Positions 45,501 to 52,547 of a stretch of DNA of 64,000 nt are shown here, in pieces. Source of the stretch: Myxococcales bacterium (lineage in GTDB: Bacteria; Myxococcota_C; UBA6777). The notes under the pieces were generated by a model. The model saw only the letters and a program-made list of their open reading frames with translations, had not been told where the DNA came from and ran no database searches. The stretch spans positions 186,001-250,000 of the forward strand of contig JACKEL010000003.1 of NCBI GenBank assembly GCA_020632975.1, given 5' to 3'. Both the position numbers and the translations under genes were made by a program. How positions within the stretch are numbered: the stretch's first letter is position 1; each line of letters opens with the position of its first letter.

Positions 45501-47054
45501 CGCCGACGTTTGTTTGCTTTCTTGTGGGAACTTCCCGATTTTCCGACCTTTTTGTTGTCCATTCGTCGAGACGTCGTGGTGATGGGCGGTTTCTTGGGCG
45601 TCTTTGCTTTGGCAGTCTTTGCTTTGCAGTTCTCTTTGCCGATACCTTCGATCCGTCCGATGTTTTGGGTCGCCTTGATCTTGTTACCAGCTTTTGTGGC
45701 GATGTCTTATGTGAGGGTCTGGAGCCTCTTTTGGTTCTTGGGCCTTGGTCTCCTGACGATCTTCTTGTCGTTGGGGGCGTGGCAGAGATGGGCAACGCCT
45801 TGGGATCTCTTGCCAGGAGGGTGGTTGGCTGCGAGTTTCCTCTTGTGCTGTTTGGGTTGGTGGTGGCTGCGAAAGAGCCAGCGTTTCGTGTCTTCCTTGG
45901 AAGCAGGGCGGATGCGCGTGGTCCTCGGAGAAAGCTATCTCCGCCAAGTCCTGCGAGGAAAAGCATGGCATCCAGGGTTGCCACCTCATTCGTTGTGGTT
46001 CCTCCAAAACAAAAGCTTTGCTGATGTTCGGTCGCTTTCTTTGGTGGTTCGGGCACTTTCGGCGATCCGCGTGAGTTCGTTTTTGACGCTGCTTTTGGCG
46101 TGGGCTTGTTTCCGCTTGGCGTATGGCGTGCTTGTACCTGCGACGCCGCTGGTCTTGCATCTTTTGGCCTTGTTGATCTTGTTGACCCAAGCGTGGCTTT
46201 GGGTGCGTTGGGCCTTGGATCGAGATCGAGAGTGGATGGCCTATGTGGGCGCAGCTTCGTTCTTGGGCGTGTATGGCTATCTTCGCGGTGCGATGGGCAT
46301 CGGGGAGCGTGGCTTTGATGCGTGGGTATTTTTGGTGATGGGCTTCTTGTTGCTGGGCTTTCGCGAGCTTTGGCAACGCATGGGAGGCCCACTCCTACAA
46401 CGTGTGGCCCAACGCCTTTCCTACATCCTGCCGTTGTTGGCGCTGTTGGCAGGGGCTTGGAATGGCCAAGTCCCACCGATCGCGAGTTGGTTGATCGCAG
46501 GGGTCTTCTACGGCGTTTTGGCGCATCAGTATGGCTTGCGTTGGTTGGCGGTGCCTTCGTTGCTGTTCCTCAACGTGGGGATCTTCCTGTTTTTGGGGCA
46601 GAAAGGCATCTCGACTGCGCAGTGGTATGTCTTGCCTGTAGGACTTTCTCTCTTTGTGATCGCAGGCGTCTTTGCGCAAGACCTCGGACAACGCGGTCGA
46701 AACCTCTTCCGCATTGGTGGAGCCTTGGCCATCTACCTAACTTCGATGGTGCAGGTGTTGTCTTTCCAACACATCACGGATGTCTTGTTGCTGGGTGGGC
46801 TAGCGATCGCAGGAGTGATCTTGGGGATCGCGCTACGCATCCGCTCCTTCTTGTTCTTGGGCGTGGGCTTCTTGGTCACGGACGTCGTGGTCAACCTGTT
46901 CCGCGTGGGCCTTCAAGATCGCGTGATTGGGATGATCTTTTTGTTCCTGACGGGCGTCTTGCTGTTGGCGGCCGCGGTCTTCTTTAACCTCAAGCGAGAA
47001 GCGATCTTGGCTCGGATTCGTAACTGGCAAGATCAGATGGCTTCTTGGGAGTGA
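39591..47054 (+). CDS. Giant polytopic membrane protein (2487 aa), unknown function
   Basis: The longest gene of the window. Residues 1-95 are a basic, helical, probably cytoplasmic domain. Residues ~95-300 are a Pro/Glu/Val/Ala low-complexity linker. From ~305 onward there are several dozen hydrophobic helices, starting with NWLYFLGTFLVLASGFYLLS, rich in Trp, Leu and Gly. Polar breaks interrupt them: ~950-985 (GENEEDTATEAVASEG), ~1399-1453 (very acidic, Glu/Asp/Gln) and ~1914-1985. The pattern of an N-terminal soluble domain plus very many helices recalls the DUF2339/DUF2157-like membrane proteins but is far larger and looks internally duplicated. No enzyme motif was found. ATG at 39591 follows TTGGAGG. 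The last 65 bases overlap the convergent TPR gene. Confidence 0.85.
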   Translation: MTKPRKRRERAAREQEHERGPTDRMERLRKEGALIFAETVTTVRSVRLGREREARLREGLESWLEDCLRDGLIQDQAQQASLRASLLMMLAQKDQLVSSDNLSPVPFAEPMLPQDAQVAQEATQEKQVVTAEFSVFPTVPYEEPPTSASPAEVALANTAALENETPQETAVFEGASVVIPQVEAVELVPSSTQPGVLVEASAKVVVEPTQAQESLIAEPQVSEKTGVSSLAGASASLYAPPRMPEGAAKERKQEHPQEDALDGDLSDVLPEGGMEAADLTDLPDLRWHEKESREDREVMEASSWARVLQPFLAQNWLYFLGTFLVLASGFYLLSLAWEGMSTLGRQSVIWGSLSVGSLAFSGLGILLKRRLELEVAGRSFGVVSLGLLGIAGMAAGPLWSQNILVASGVAGGTLALLVWGLRWLRDMDAGPTTKLGMWSSITLLLAVMIVPWVGRLGHIWGVVAVLSLGTLQFWLVARLWGALRFSGSFSWVDILCFWRSGKQEVQEEKVSLQEFVFFFAPQGYLWLLLAGWSSWSLGDGLVGALPFFAPLAALLGLALVEIGEGSLYIEHDVKSVQKDEPSEEHGGFFVWFWLGAMVSVAGLVLAWRTPQALVWSAGLLGVLFSRGSIYRARRTLEAASALSGLLSYLAFVGIWLASTGEHARWMSEVWWMPIQSWLLLPASLVLIVLGRRARGLHEMRGRIWPLVGALLALYGVVLLLWLDLAYRSGSQQLPLSSLFAFPLYALGFLLVGELRTQRLWSRLGLAFGVYGSSAIWGRLLLSWLGEGSGRGVLASFSVMACVGTALALWLVSRLLERRGLWSHSRESLDESLLWMPLVLLFFWSKQSGALGVINPYSWAPQTELLWGTAGLWLYGVFFFWWTRASASPLMAYVTLAWWGAASVLLGVTFRRWLGLPLGQGGGALVAVVVSFALFELGRRWRAGTRPTNVRLRLPWQLLGLVAGENEEDTATEAVASEGVWQRPLMVAAHIAWFAAIAMSWRVFLRGIVAQPLLLAILGLAALFAWQVAWRLRANLMGFVGFVLGLLVWGVAWIWPFLLRVPLERSAGWWGVLAFVGGYWLLWTAVFVIVRLWQGSIDGKPQWLGLFQAPLDFVPILGGLWLLGLGGLTFQAILRPQDAQLWWLLTAWGGGASLWYAMAWMTRRRPWVWMGAFSLLVMWSLVWWSRVTWQGLLVLGLAGVCVLYAIGSLRLWSSRKESVDALYSHGQLAFAVYKEALSLWGEGHRLFAITLASLALPGLWLLWHENLMPGELAAMGLALSIVPMFWEGWILSQEDQPQGSGWFVFALIVAGVGSTMGLFALLPASWQPSDGWLWWSMSGVVTSAICVVVMLLCGLRDPLALRIHWEIREKTLAFVQELYRWRLLGMPALEGYEFKEFAVEDILETQAEDAQDTEETSGGAEEQAERSEDGQEPQGVASDEEETKEPEAEEEPKEQCLGFSRWMATQKQPKSALGRGWMRLGQVAEGLFFLATFLNLSFLALSWWFDGKVDGWLLTCTLPLVASMWLRPRDGALGTASALLFMGWYVGAVDGAILWGAVWGMLLPFAFAGTPYWRGTPHRVSVAMLWAGGAGCAAFGLGLASSIRLFWPQLDASWVTFVAWIAVATLCQLVMIIARLRGGRLEALFEMVAWGRASDDAERAVLWGDIWHSTRHLYKVAMIVAGVFAISWVAVSWPRGGAWLVLFCVPALLDLGQSFQRFSWIWLMSMLSLWGLHWAPYWLGKQSWSVWLWSCWALGALWLAAESTAAGLWHHAHRRGSLRWVWMLWHLRGLSASMALFFAGCGIVLYAGFGVVFASDALLPNLSVSALWLQDAKALPWWVWLLVPVLYVAMVMQLRQRSAAILAMTSVILSPWVMVFSGAGIQSNTLFLLAGVLSAWLLLVGLLLGWSGLFGEKLRKGTATLRGVADGEAAQDWSATAMYRFYYPAETDTPPWLSDLGAVEEDTPREAERLLRRRLFAFLWELPDFPTFLLSIRRDVVVMGGFLGVFALAVFALQFSLPIPSIRPMFWVALILLPAFVAMSYVRVWSLFWFLGLGLLTIFLSLGAWQRWATPWDLLPGGWLAASFLLCCLGWWWLRKSQRFVSSLEAGRMRVVLGESYLRQVLRGKAWHPGLPPHSLWFLQNKSFADVRSLSLVVRALSAIRVSSFLTLLLAWACFRLAYGVLVPATPLVLHLLALLILLTQAWLWVRWALDRDREWMAYVGAASFLGVYGYLRGAMGIGERGFDAWVFLVMGFLLLGFRELWQRMGGPLLQRVAQRLSYILPLLALLAGAWNGQVPPIASWLIAGVFYGVLAHQYGLRWLAVPSLLFLNVGIFLFLGQKGISTAQWYVLPVGLSLFVIAGVFAQDLGQRGRNLFRIGGALAIYLTSMVQVLSFQHITDVLLLGGLAIAGVILGIALRIRSFLFLGVGFLVTDVVVNLFRVGLQDRVIGMIFLFLTGVLLLAAAVFFNLKREAILARIRNWQDQMASWE

Positions 47055-47472
47055 TCTGCTCCTGAAGCAGCCATCGCATCGCAAGTCGCGCTTCACCTTG
47101 GCGCATCAAGATCCCGCCTAAGATCCAGCGGTTCTGGCGTGACTGAGGTGATAGCTCGACAGCGCGTTCCGCGTACCATCGGCCTTCATCGAGATCACCT
47201 TGCTGAACACAACAGAGCGCCAGATGCGCGTGGATGATACCTGATTCGGGTGAGAGATCGCGCGCTCGCTCAATGTAACCTCTTGCTTCTGTTAGGCTTC
47301 CCATCGAAAGGGCGTACACGCCCAAAGTCAACCAACCATGACTCCACAAAGCATCGTCTTTGAGTTGCGCTAGCAAACGACGCACCGCATAAGGTTCGCC
47401 GTGTGTCTTCCAAAGCCCCCAAAGCTCCCATAGTCGGGGATCATGGGCCTCTTCACATATATGCAGAAACAT
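46990..47472 (-). CDS. Small TPR-repeat protein (160 aa) overlapping the giant gene
   Basis: At least two tetratricopeptide units are visible: HGWLTLGVYALSMGSLTEAR and IHAHLALCCVQQGDLDEGRW, followed by a third-like stretch (NRWILGGILMRQGEARLAMR). It is probably a small cytoplasmic adaptor for protein contacts. ATG at 47472 has GGAGG five bases upstream; GTG at 47484 is an alternative. Its last 65 bases are antisense to the end of the 2487-residue membrane protein gene, so the genes converge with overlapping stops. Just upstream of the ribosome binding site lies one copy of the GTTTCGATCCC motif. Confidence 0.82.
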   Translation of the reverse strand: MFLHICEEAHDPRLWELWGLWKTHGEPYAVRRLLAQLKDDALWSHGWLTLGVYALSMGSLTEARGYIERARDLSPESGIIHAHLALCCVQQGDLDEGRWYAERAVELSPQSRQNRWILGGILMRQGEARLAMRWLLQEQITPKKPSDLASYESEPRSLLA

Positions 47473-47938
47473 GCCTTCCTCCACGTTGGAACGGGATCGA
47501 AACGTGTTTGGTGCAGAACAAGTCGGCTAGCGCGCGAAACACCGTGGATTCGCAAGAATGATGCGTGTGGCCGTGGCCTTGGGTTGTGCGCTGAGACAAA
47601 TCCTTTTGCTCTCCGTCCTTGAGCAATGGACGATTTGTTTTCCTTTTTATTTATACATGTTTATCTTCATTTTTGAAGTGATAGAACGCACAGATTTTCT
47701 GTGAAAAAAGGCACGTTTTGTCTGTGAAGCAGCCCACGTTGTGTCTGTGAAGCAGCCCACGTTGCGCCTGTGAAGCAACGCACACTTTGGGTGCAGAGAA
47801 GGCACATTTCTTGGGGGGGGCAAAAGGGTTTGGGGCTTGTCTTCTGTCCTTGGGATGGGGATACTATCTGCTTGAGACGGGTAGGGGCGGAGACCCACAA
47901 GCATAGCAAAGACGTTATCTGTTTTGAGAGGCGCTCAG
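47473..47938. other. Divergent intergenic region with tandem repeat
   Basis: About 465 bases between divergent starts. It contains GGGATCGAAAC at 47493-47503, an A+T-rich block around 47640-47685 likely to include promoter sequence, and a ~23-bp tandem repeat. Minus-strand frames through the repeat lack ribosome binding sites. Confidence 0.5.
47686..47813. repeat. Tandem repeat, ~23-bp unit, about five copies
   Basis: The best units read GCCCACGTTGTGTCTGTGAAGCA-like; two central copies are nearly identical and the flanking ones decay (GCACAGATTTTCTGTGAA..., GCACACTTTGGGTGCAGAGAA). CTGTGAAGC recurs every ~23 bases. It precedes the alpha-solenoid gene by ~125 bases and could be a multi-site regulator target or a minisatellite. 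Confidence 0.75.
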
Positions 47939-49909
47939 ATGAACGATAAGAAAAAGCCATCTTCAGATCAAACAACCCCTGGAAAGACAGGGGAGGGTTC
48001 TGCTTTTTCGGTGGACCCCAGCTTTTGGGAAGACGATCTTCCCGCTTCTGCGGCCCCACCAAGCCAAGCGAGACAAAGCGGGATCCTTCCTGACGATCTC
48101 GAAAATGAAAGCATGGGGCCTTCCAAAGAGAAGCCAGATCCTGGACTCAAGAATCTTCTCCACTCCTATCTTCATGAAGTTGTTGAACAAAAACAGGCGG
48201 GACTCTCTTCTGAACAAGAAGAGATTATGCAAGTCCTTGAAAAACGACAAACTTCTCTGCCGCAAGATGCAGGGCGCCGCCACAAGGTCCAACCTTTGTT
48301 GATGTTGCAGCCTGGCGAAGACGGAGATCCGCGACGCGAGCGCATGCAAGCGCTGCGCAAAAATCCCTTGGTTTGGATCGTCCCTGGCTTGATCTTGATC
48401 GCGATCTTGGTGGTGGTCTTTTCTCGCAAACCCACCCTTGAGGAACTACTCAAAGCAGGCCGTTGGAAAGAGGCGATCCCGCTGTTGGCAAAACAAGGCC
48501 GTTGGAAACAGCTTGGCGATCTGCATCGCCGTCAAGGAAACCAACGAGAAGCCCTTGAAGCCTATCTCAAACTCAGCGCTTGGCTCGAAGCTGCTGAAGT
48601 CCTTGCAGACCAAAAACAATGGAAAAATGCTGCTGTGTATTTCGCAAGAGCCCGTGAGTGGGAGCGCGCAGCACGGGCGTATGAGCGCATTGGGATGCAC
48701 CAAAAGGCCGCAGACGCCTACCTTAGCACGCACATGAAAAAAGAAGCCTTGCGCCTTTACCTCAAGGTTGGGGCCGAACGCAAAGCCTTGCCCTTGCTCC
48801 TCGAACTGGGCAAAAAGAAAGAAGCTGCGGCGTTATACGAAAAACTCGGACAATGGAAAGAAGCCGCAGCGTTGTACCGCAAGCTTCAGATGTGGGACAA
48901 AGCAGAAGGCGCATCTCGTGAAGCCAAAGACTTTGTAGGGGCCGCGCAGCTTGCACTGGAGCAAAAGCGTTATGGAGAAGCCGCGCAGCTTTTTGCAAAG
49001 GCTTCTTTGGCCCGCTGTGTTGGGGTTGCACAGAGTTCTGCGCAACAACATGAACAAGCTGCAAAGTTGTTTCTCTTGATGAGCGAAAAAGACCGAAGCT
49101 ACAGCCTTTTGCTGCGTGCTGCCGCAGAGACAGAGCGCGTGGGAGGCTTTCGCAAAAGCCGCGTGGTGCTCAAAAAAGCCCTCACCTTGGCCGAAAAGTT
49201 TCAGAATGAAACCGCGCTGATCAAGGTTCATGGGATGATGGGCGGCGAGTATCGGGCATTACGTAAGCTGCAAAAGTGGATTCGTGAACGACAACAAGAA
49301 GGCGATTGGAAGGCGGCTTTGGCTTTGGTGCAGCGCTCTCTCCATGTCTCAGAGATCCCGTTGCTGACGAAACTCGCGCTCCAACGGCAAGAACAAGCGA
49401 TCCAACGCAAGCTCGCTGCTGCTTACTCGATCAAGTCGATGAGTTCGCGGTTTGCAGAGCGTCCCCTGCCCAAAGAGACCAAAGCAAGTGGTGAGACCAA
49501 AGCTGCTCCACCCCTTCCTGCGGGCAAAAAGTTTATTGACGATGACAGTCCAGATGCGAAAAAGGACGCTGCACCCGTGATGCTCTACACCATGCACCTT
49601 TCTGTGGTGTTGTCGCGGCCCGCAGGTGTTACCTTGCCAGAAAAAGCCCAGCTTCAATGCACGCTCTTTCAAAAGAATCTCAAAAAGTTGTTTCTTGCGG
49701 ATGGGGATGATCCCGAAGGGACGGACTTTTGCGAACAGTTTCGCGGCGAGATGAAGTCGCTCAAAGCTTTTGAGCAAGCCCCCGCAGGTTACTCTTTTGA
49801 ACAAGAAGTCGCGATGAAACGCTTTCGTGGCGAAGACCCCGTTCGTTTCGAGATCCCTGTCCCTGCCCCCTATCTCCACACCCGCTGCCATCTCAAACCA
49901 CTTCCCTAG
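47939..49909 (+). CDS. Membrane-anchored alpha-solenoid (TPR/HAT-like) protein
   Basis: A 656-residue protein. Residues 1-140 are polar, low-complexity and probably cytoplasmic. One helix (PLVWIVPGLILIAILVVVF, ~144-162) crosses the membrane. Residues ~165-490 form a continuous alpha-solenoid of short ~20-30-residue helical hairpins such as GRWKEAIPLLAKQGRWKQLG, GQWKEAAALYRKLQMWDKAE and RYGEAAQLFAKA. The last ~130 residues are a distinct domain with Cys at two or three positions and a polar linker before it. Orientation suggests the solenoid is periplasmic. It likely binds partner proteins. ATG at 47939 has GAGAGG at seven bases. Function unknown. Confidence 0.82.
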   Translation: MNDKKKPSSDQTTPGKTGEGSAFSVDPSFWEDDLPASAAPPSQARQSGILPDDLENESMGPSKEKPDPGLKNLLHSYLHEVVEQKQAGLSSEQEEIMQVLEKRQTSLPQDAGRRHKVQPLLMLQPGEDGDPRRERMQALRKNPLVWIVPGLILIAILVVVFSRKPTLEELLKAGRWKEAIPLLAKQGRWKQLGDLHRRQGNQREALEAYLKLSAWLEAAEVLADQKQWKNAAVYFARAREWERAARAYERIGMHQKAADAYLSTHMKKEALRLYLKVGAERKALPLLLELGKKKEAAALYEKLGQWKEAAALYRKLQMWDKAEGASREAKDFVGAAQLALEQKRYGEAAQLFAKASLARCVGVAQSSAQQHEQAAKLFLLMSEKDRSYSLLLRAAAETERVGGFRKSRVVLKKALTLAEKFQNETALIKVHGMMGGEYRALRKLQKWIRERQQEGDWKAALALVQRSLHVSEIPLLTKLALQRQEQAIQRKLAAAYSIKSMSSRFAERPLPKETKASGETKAAPPLPAGKKFIDDDSPDAKKDAAPVMLYTMHLSVVLSRPAGVTLPEKAQLQCTLFQKNLKKLFLADGDDPEGTDFCEQFRGEMKSLKAFEQAPAGYSFEQEVAMKRFRGEDPVRFEIPVPAPYLHTRCHLKPLP

Positions 49910-49969
49910 AGACATCGAAAAAGCACATTGGCTCGCCTCCCTAAGGAGAAAGCGCGTTGATTCGTCTCC

Positions 49970-50656
49970 CTACGGAATGGGCTCTTTGCTGAGATAGCGC
50001 GTCATCATCTCGCTGACTTCGCGTACAAGCTGTCCGTGGTCCACTTCTCCTTCGCGATCCATGCCCATCTGCTCGATGATTCCGTGCATTCCATACACCA
50101 AGACATACGCCGCCAACTCTGGAGAAGACGAACGCAACTCGTGTTCGCGCTTGCGTAGCTCGTTGCTGACGAGGCTATGCAATCTTTCGAGCCATCCGCG
50201 AAGTTTGCCCGATTGGGGGCTGCGTGGAAGCTGTTCTGAAAGGATGCGGTTGAGTTCGGGTTCCAATTGACGTGTTTCCAAGATCGCGATCACGACCTCT
50301 CGTGCGACTTCTTCGATGGGAAGCTCGCTCATCTCAGCAAATGTCTCTTTGACCACGGCATATTGCTGTTCGGCAAGTCGCTCCACGAGCGCAAAGACCA
50401 AGGCTTCTTTGTTGGGATAGTATTGGTAGAGCGAACCGATGCTTACGCCCGCACGACGGGCGATTTGGTTGGTGCTGAGTTGTTCGTAACCTTCTTCGTC
50501 AAGGAGCTGTGCAGTGGCGGTCAGTAACGCTTCCACCGTTTCTTGGGCGCGGCGTTGTCTGGGTTTTTTGCGGGGAGTCACGTCTTGCTCGTCAGACACG
50601 TCGGGTTCCTTCTTCTCTACAATCGCTTGGTCCAAGCCAAGGAAACGGTTTGTCAT
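49970..50656 (-). CDS. TetR family transcriptional regulator
   Basis: A 228-residue regulator. A basic/acidic N-terminal tail of ~45 residues leads into the TetR DNA-binding domain: AQETVEALLTATAQLLDEEG, then the helix-turn-helix STNQIARRAGVSIGSLYQYY and PNKEALVFALVE. The C-terminal half is the ligand-binding/dimer domain with no recognisable ligand. It may regulate neighbours such as the AlkB-like gene that lies upstream on the same strand (200-base gap). ATG at 50656 is a compromise; no start in the frame, which extends to 50770, has a strong ribosome binding site. Confidence 0.88.
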   Translation of the reverse strand: MTNRFLGLDQAIVEKKEPDVSDEQDVTPRKKPRQRRAQETVEALLTATAQLLDEEGYEQLSTNQIARRAGVSIGSLYQYYPNKEALVFALVERLAEQQYAVVKETFAEMSELPIEEVAREVVIAILETRQLEPELNRILSEQLPRSPQSGKLRGWLERLHSLVSNELRKREHELRSSSPELAAYVLVYGMHGIIEQMGMDREGEVDHGQLVREVSEMMTRYLSKEPIP

Positions 50657-50855
50657 CCGTCTTGCAGCCCGCGTCCTTGGTGACGTTGTGCTGAGAAGGT
50701 ACAAACCCAACAGCGGGAAGCGATGGGTTATTTTAATGCGGATAGAGTCGCTGTCTAGCCACATTGCCATAAAGTTATGATCTCTTTTGGAAGGAACGGT
50801 CCAAGTGGTGGGGCTGTAAGAAAAATGTCTTGTGGGTCAGAAGCAAGGTGGGAGG

Positions 50856-51443
50856 TCAGCGCATGACCTGTCGAAAGGTGAGGTTGATGCGAGGCTCAGC
50901 TTGCGCGATCTTGGGGATCTTGTGCACGTAGTGTTGCTGAAGATCGCCTCGCATGATCAACAGATCTCCCCCATGGACGGGGATCTCCAAGTGTTGTTCT
51001 TTTTGCAGTTTGTGTCGGAGATGGAATCCTCGCGTCCCGCCAAAAGACAACGACACCAACGTGGTCACAGGATCGACGCAGGGATCGTCATCCGAGTGCC
51101 ACCCCACGCTGTCTTGGCCATCGCGATAAAACTGCAAGATCAACGCATTAAACGACTCTTGGCTGTAATCCTCTGCGCATCGCTTCAATTCTTCGAGCAG
51201 CGGTGTCCATGGCTCAGGGCTAAAGAGAAAGCCAGAGTAATTGTAGGCTCGCTCGCCGTAATTGGCGGTTAGACGGGGAAGTTTGACTTCTTTGCCATCG
51301 CTGCGGAAGGTCTTGTCGAGCCAGTTTGTTTCTTCGCGCAGTCGAAGGAAGAGTCGCGCTTGGGTCTCTGGATCGAAGACGCCGCGGAAAAGCAAGACGC
51401 GATCATCGAGGTAACGCTCCTCTGGTACGTGGTTTAGCGACAT
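50856..51443 (-). CDS. AlkB-like 2-oxoglutarate/Fe(II) dioxygenase
   Basis: At 195 residues this is the size of the ALKBH2/3-type nucleic acid demethylases. The iron site is His and Asp in VGWHSDDDPCVDP with the distal His in LQQHYVHKIPK; the 2-oxoglutarate Arg is in PRINLTFRQV. NYGERAYNYSGFLFSPEPWTP is typical of the substrate-binding lid. It removes methyl lesions from DNA or RNA bases using O2 and 2-oxoglutarate. ATG at 51443 has a weak GGGG ribosome binding site. It diverges from the radical SAM gene by 185 bases. Confidence 0.94.
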   Translation of the reverse strand: MSLNHVPEERYLDDRVLLFRGVFDPETQARLFLRLREETNWLDKTFRSDGKEVKLPRLTANYGERAYNYSGFLFSPEPWTPLLEELKRCAEDYSQESFNALILQFYRDGQDSVGWHSDDDPCVDPVTTLVSLSFGGTRGFHLRHKLQKEQHLEIPVHGGDLLIMRGDLQQHYVHKIPKIAQAEPRINLTFRQVMR

Positions 51444-51573
51444 TGCCCCATGTCTTTTCCCTTTCTCTGTGGTAGGTAGTGCATCTGAGAAGGCATCGAC
51501 ATGGAAACAGGTGGTTGTTTCACGCGAATTTGAATGTCCATGCCTTCGGAGAAAAGCGTCCAAGACGCTGATC

Positions 51574-51593
51574 GCGATGCATTAAAGCATCGC
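51574..51593. promoter_or_regulatory. Inverted repeat 36 bases before the radical SAM gene
   Basis: GCGATGC-ATTAAA-GCATCGC, a perfect 7-bp stem. A larger imperfect repeat (TCTGAGAAGGCAT near 51484 and ATGCCTTCGGAGA near 51540, 11 of 13 complementary) lies beside it. Both fall in the divergent promoter region shared with the AlkB-like gene. Confidence 0.4.
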
Positions 51594-51628
51594 ACTGGGC
51601 TTAACGAGATAGGACTTTTGAGGTTCAT

Positions 51629-52513
51629 ATGATGTTTGATATCCCCTACGAAGGCGCGGTGTATCGGCCTCCTTCGGAAGCTGACGCTTTTATTTTGCAA
51701 GCAACCATCGGGTGTAGCCACAACCTATGTCTCTATTGCGATATGTACCGCGCCAAGCGCTTTCGCGTCCGACCTCTTGAAGAAACCCTTTCCATCTTGC
51801 AACACGCGGGAGAGATGCTTGGGGATCGCGTGGACAAGCTGTTTGTCGCGGATGGAGACGCCCTTGTGATGGGCATGGATCACTGGTTGCCGATCTTGGA
51901 GATGGCGTACAAGGTGTTTCCCTCGCTGCGACGGGTATCTTGCTATGCGATGGCCTCCAATGTCCTCGAAAAAACACCCGAAGAACTCGCCACACTGCGA
52001 AAGCATGGACTCTCTTTGCTCTACATTGGACCCGAAAGTGGAGACCCTGAAACACTGCGTCGCCTCGTCAAAGGAGGCACCTTCGAGGAACATGTCGAGG
52101 CTGCACAGCGCGCACACACCGCAGGGATGAAGATCAGTACGATCTTTTTGCTCGGAGCGGGTGGGGTCGAGCGTTCAGAAGAACATGCCCATGCAAGCGC
52201 GCGTTTGATTACCGCGATGGACCCTGACTTTCTTGCAGCTTTGACCTTGACGGTTGTGCCCGATACGCCGATGGAACGGCTCGAAGCCAAAGGAAAGTTC
52301 GTTTTGCCCGATATCTTCCAGCTTTTGCGAGAGTTGCGGATCATCGTGGATGAAGCGCGACCCACCCAAGCGCTGTTTCGCACCAACCATGCCTCAAACT
52401 ATCTGCCGCTCTCAGGAAAGCTCCCACAAGATCGTCAGCGACTCGTTGCGATCCTCGACGCAGCTTTGGATGGCTCGATCCCGCTTCGTCCTGAGTGGGC
52501 ACGTGGGCTCTAA
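51629..52513 (+). CDS. Radical SAM protein with CX4CX2C cluster motif
   Basis: A 294-residue enzyme. The iron-sulfur Cys are 29, 34 and 37 in TIGCSHNLCLYCDMYRAKRF, with four rather than the usual three residues between the first two. This spacing and the DMYRxKxFRxR context define a known subgroup of uncharacterised radical SAM proteins, so it is not a mutation. LYIGPESGDPETLRRLVKGG is the SAM-contact region of the Elp3-like fold, and the protein ends soon after the barrel. The substrate is unknown. ATG at 51629 or 51632 follows TGAGG. It converges on the Cys-rich gene. Confidence 0.9.
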   Translation: MMFDIPYEGAVYRPPSEADAFILQATIGCSHNLCLYCDMYRAKRFRVRPLEETLSILQHAGEMLGDRVDKLFVADGDALVMGMDHWLPILEMAYKVFPSLRRVSCYAMASNVLEKTPEELATLRKHGLSLLYIGPESGDPETLRRLVKGGTFEEHVEAAQRAHTAGMKISTIFLLGAGGVERSEEHAHASARLITAMDPDFLAALTLTVVPDTPMERLEAKGKFVLPDIFQLLRELRIIVDEARPTQALFRTNHASNYLPLSGKLPQDRQRLVAILDAALDGSIPLRPEWARGL

Positions 52514-52547
52514 TCTCTCGTTGAAACGGGGGATGTGAAGGGGGATT

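Noticed and set aside
40912..46476. Long antisense open frames inside the giant membrane gene, the longest 732 codons at 40912-43110 and 423 codons at 45205-46476 on the minus strand.
   Set aside because: They are rich in Pro, Arg, Thr and Ser with no domain, signal or ribosome binding site, as expected from the complement of Leu/Trp/Gly-rich coding DNA.
47647..48062. Minus-strand frames of 85 and 131 codons through the tandem repeat.
   Set aside because: Their sequence is simply the translated minisatellite plus antisense of the next gene. No start signal.
51715..51745. Treating the CX4CX2C spacing of the radical SAM protein as a damaged cluster motif.
   Set aside because: The surrounding residues match a known subgroup with this spacing, so it is the normal form.
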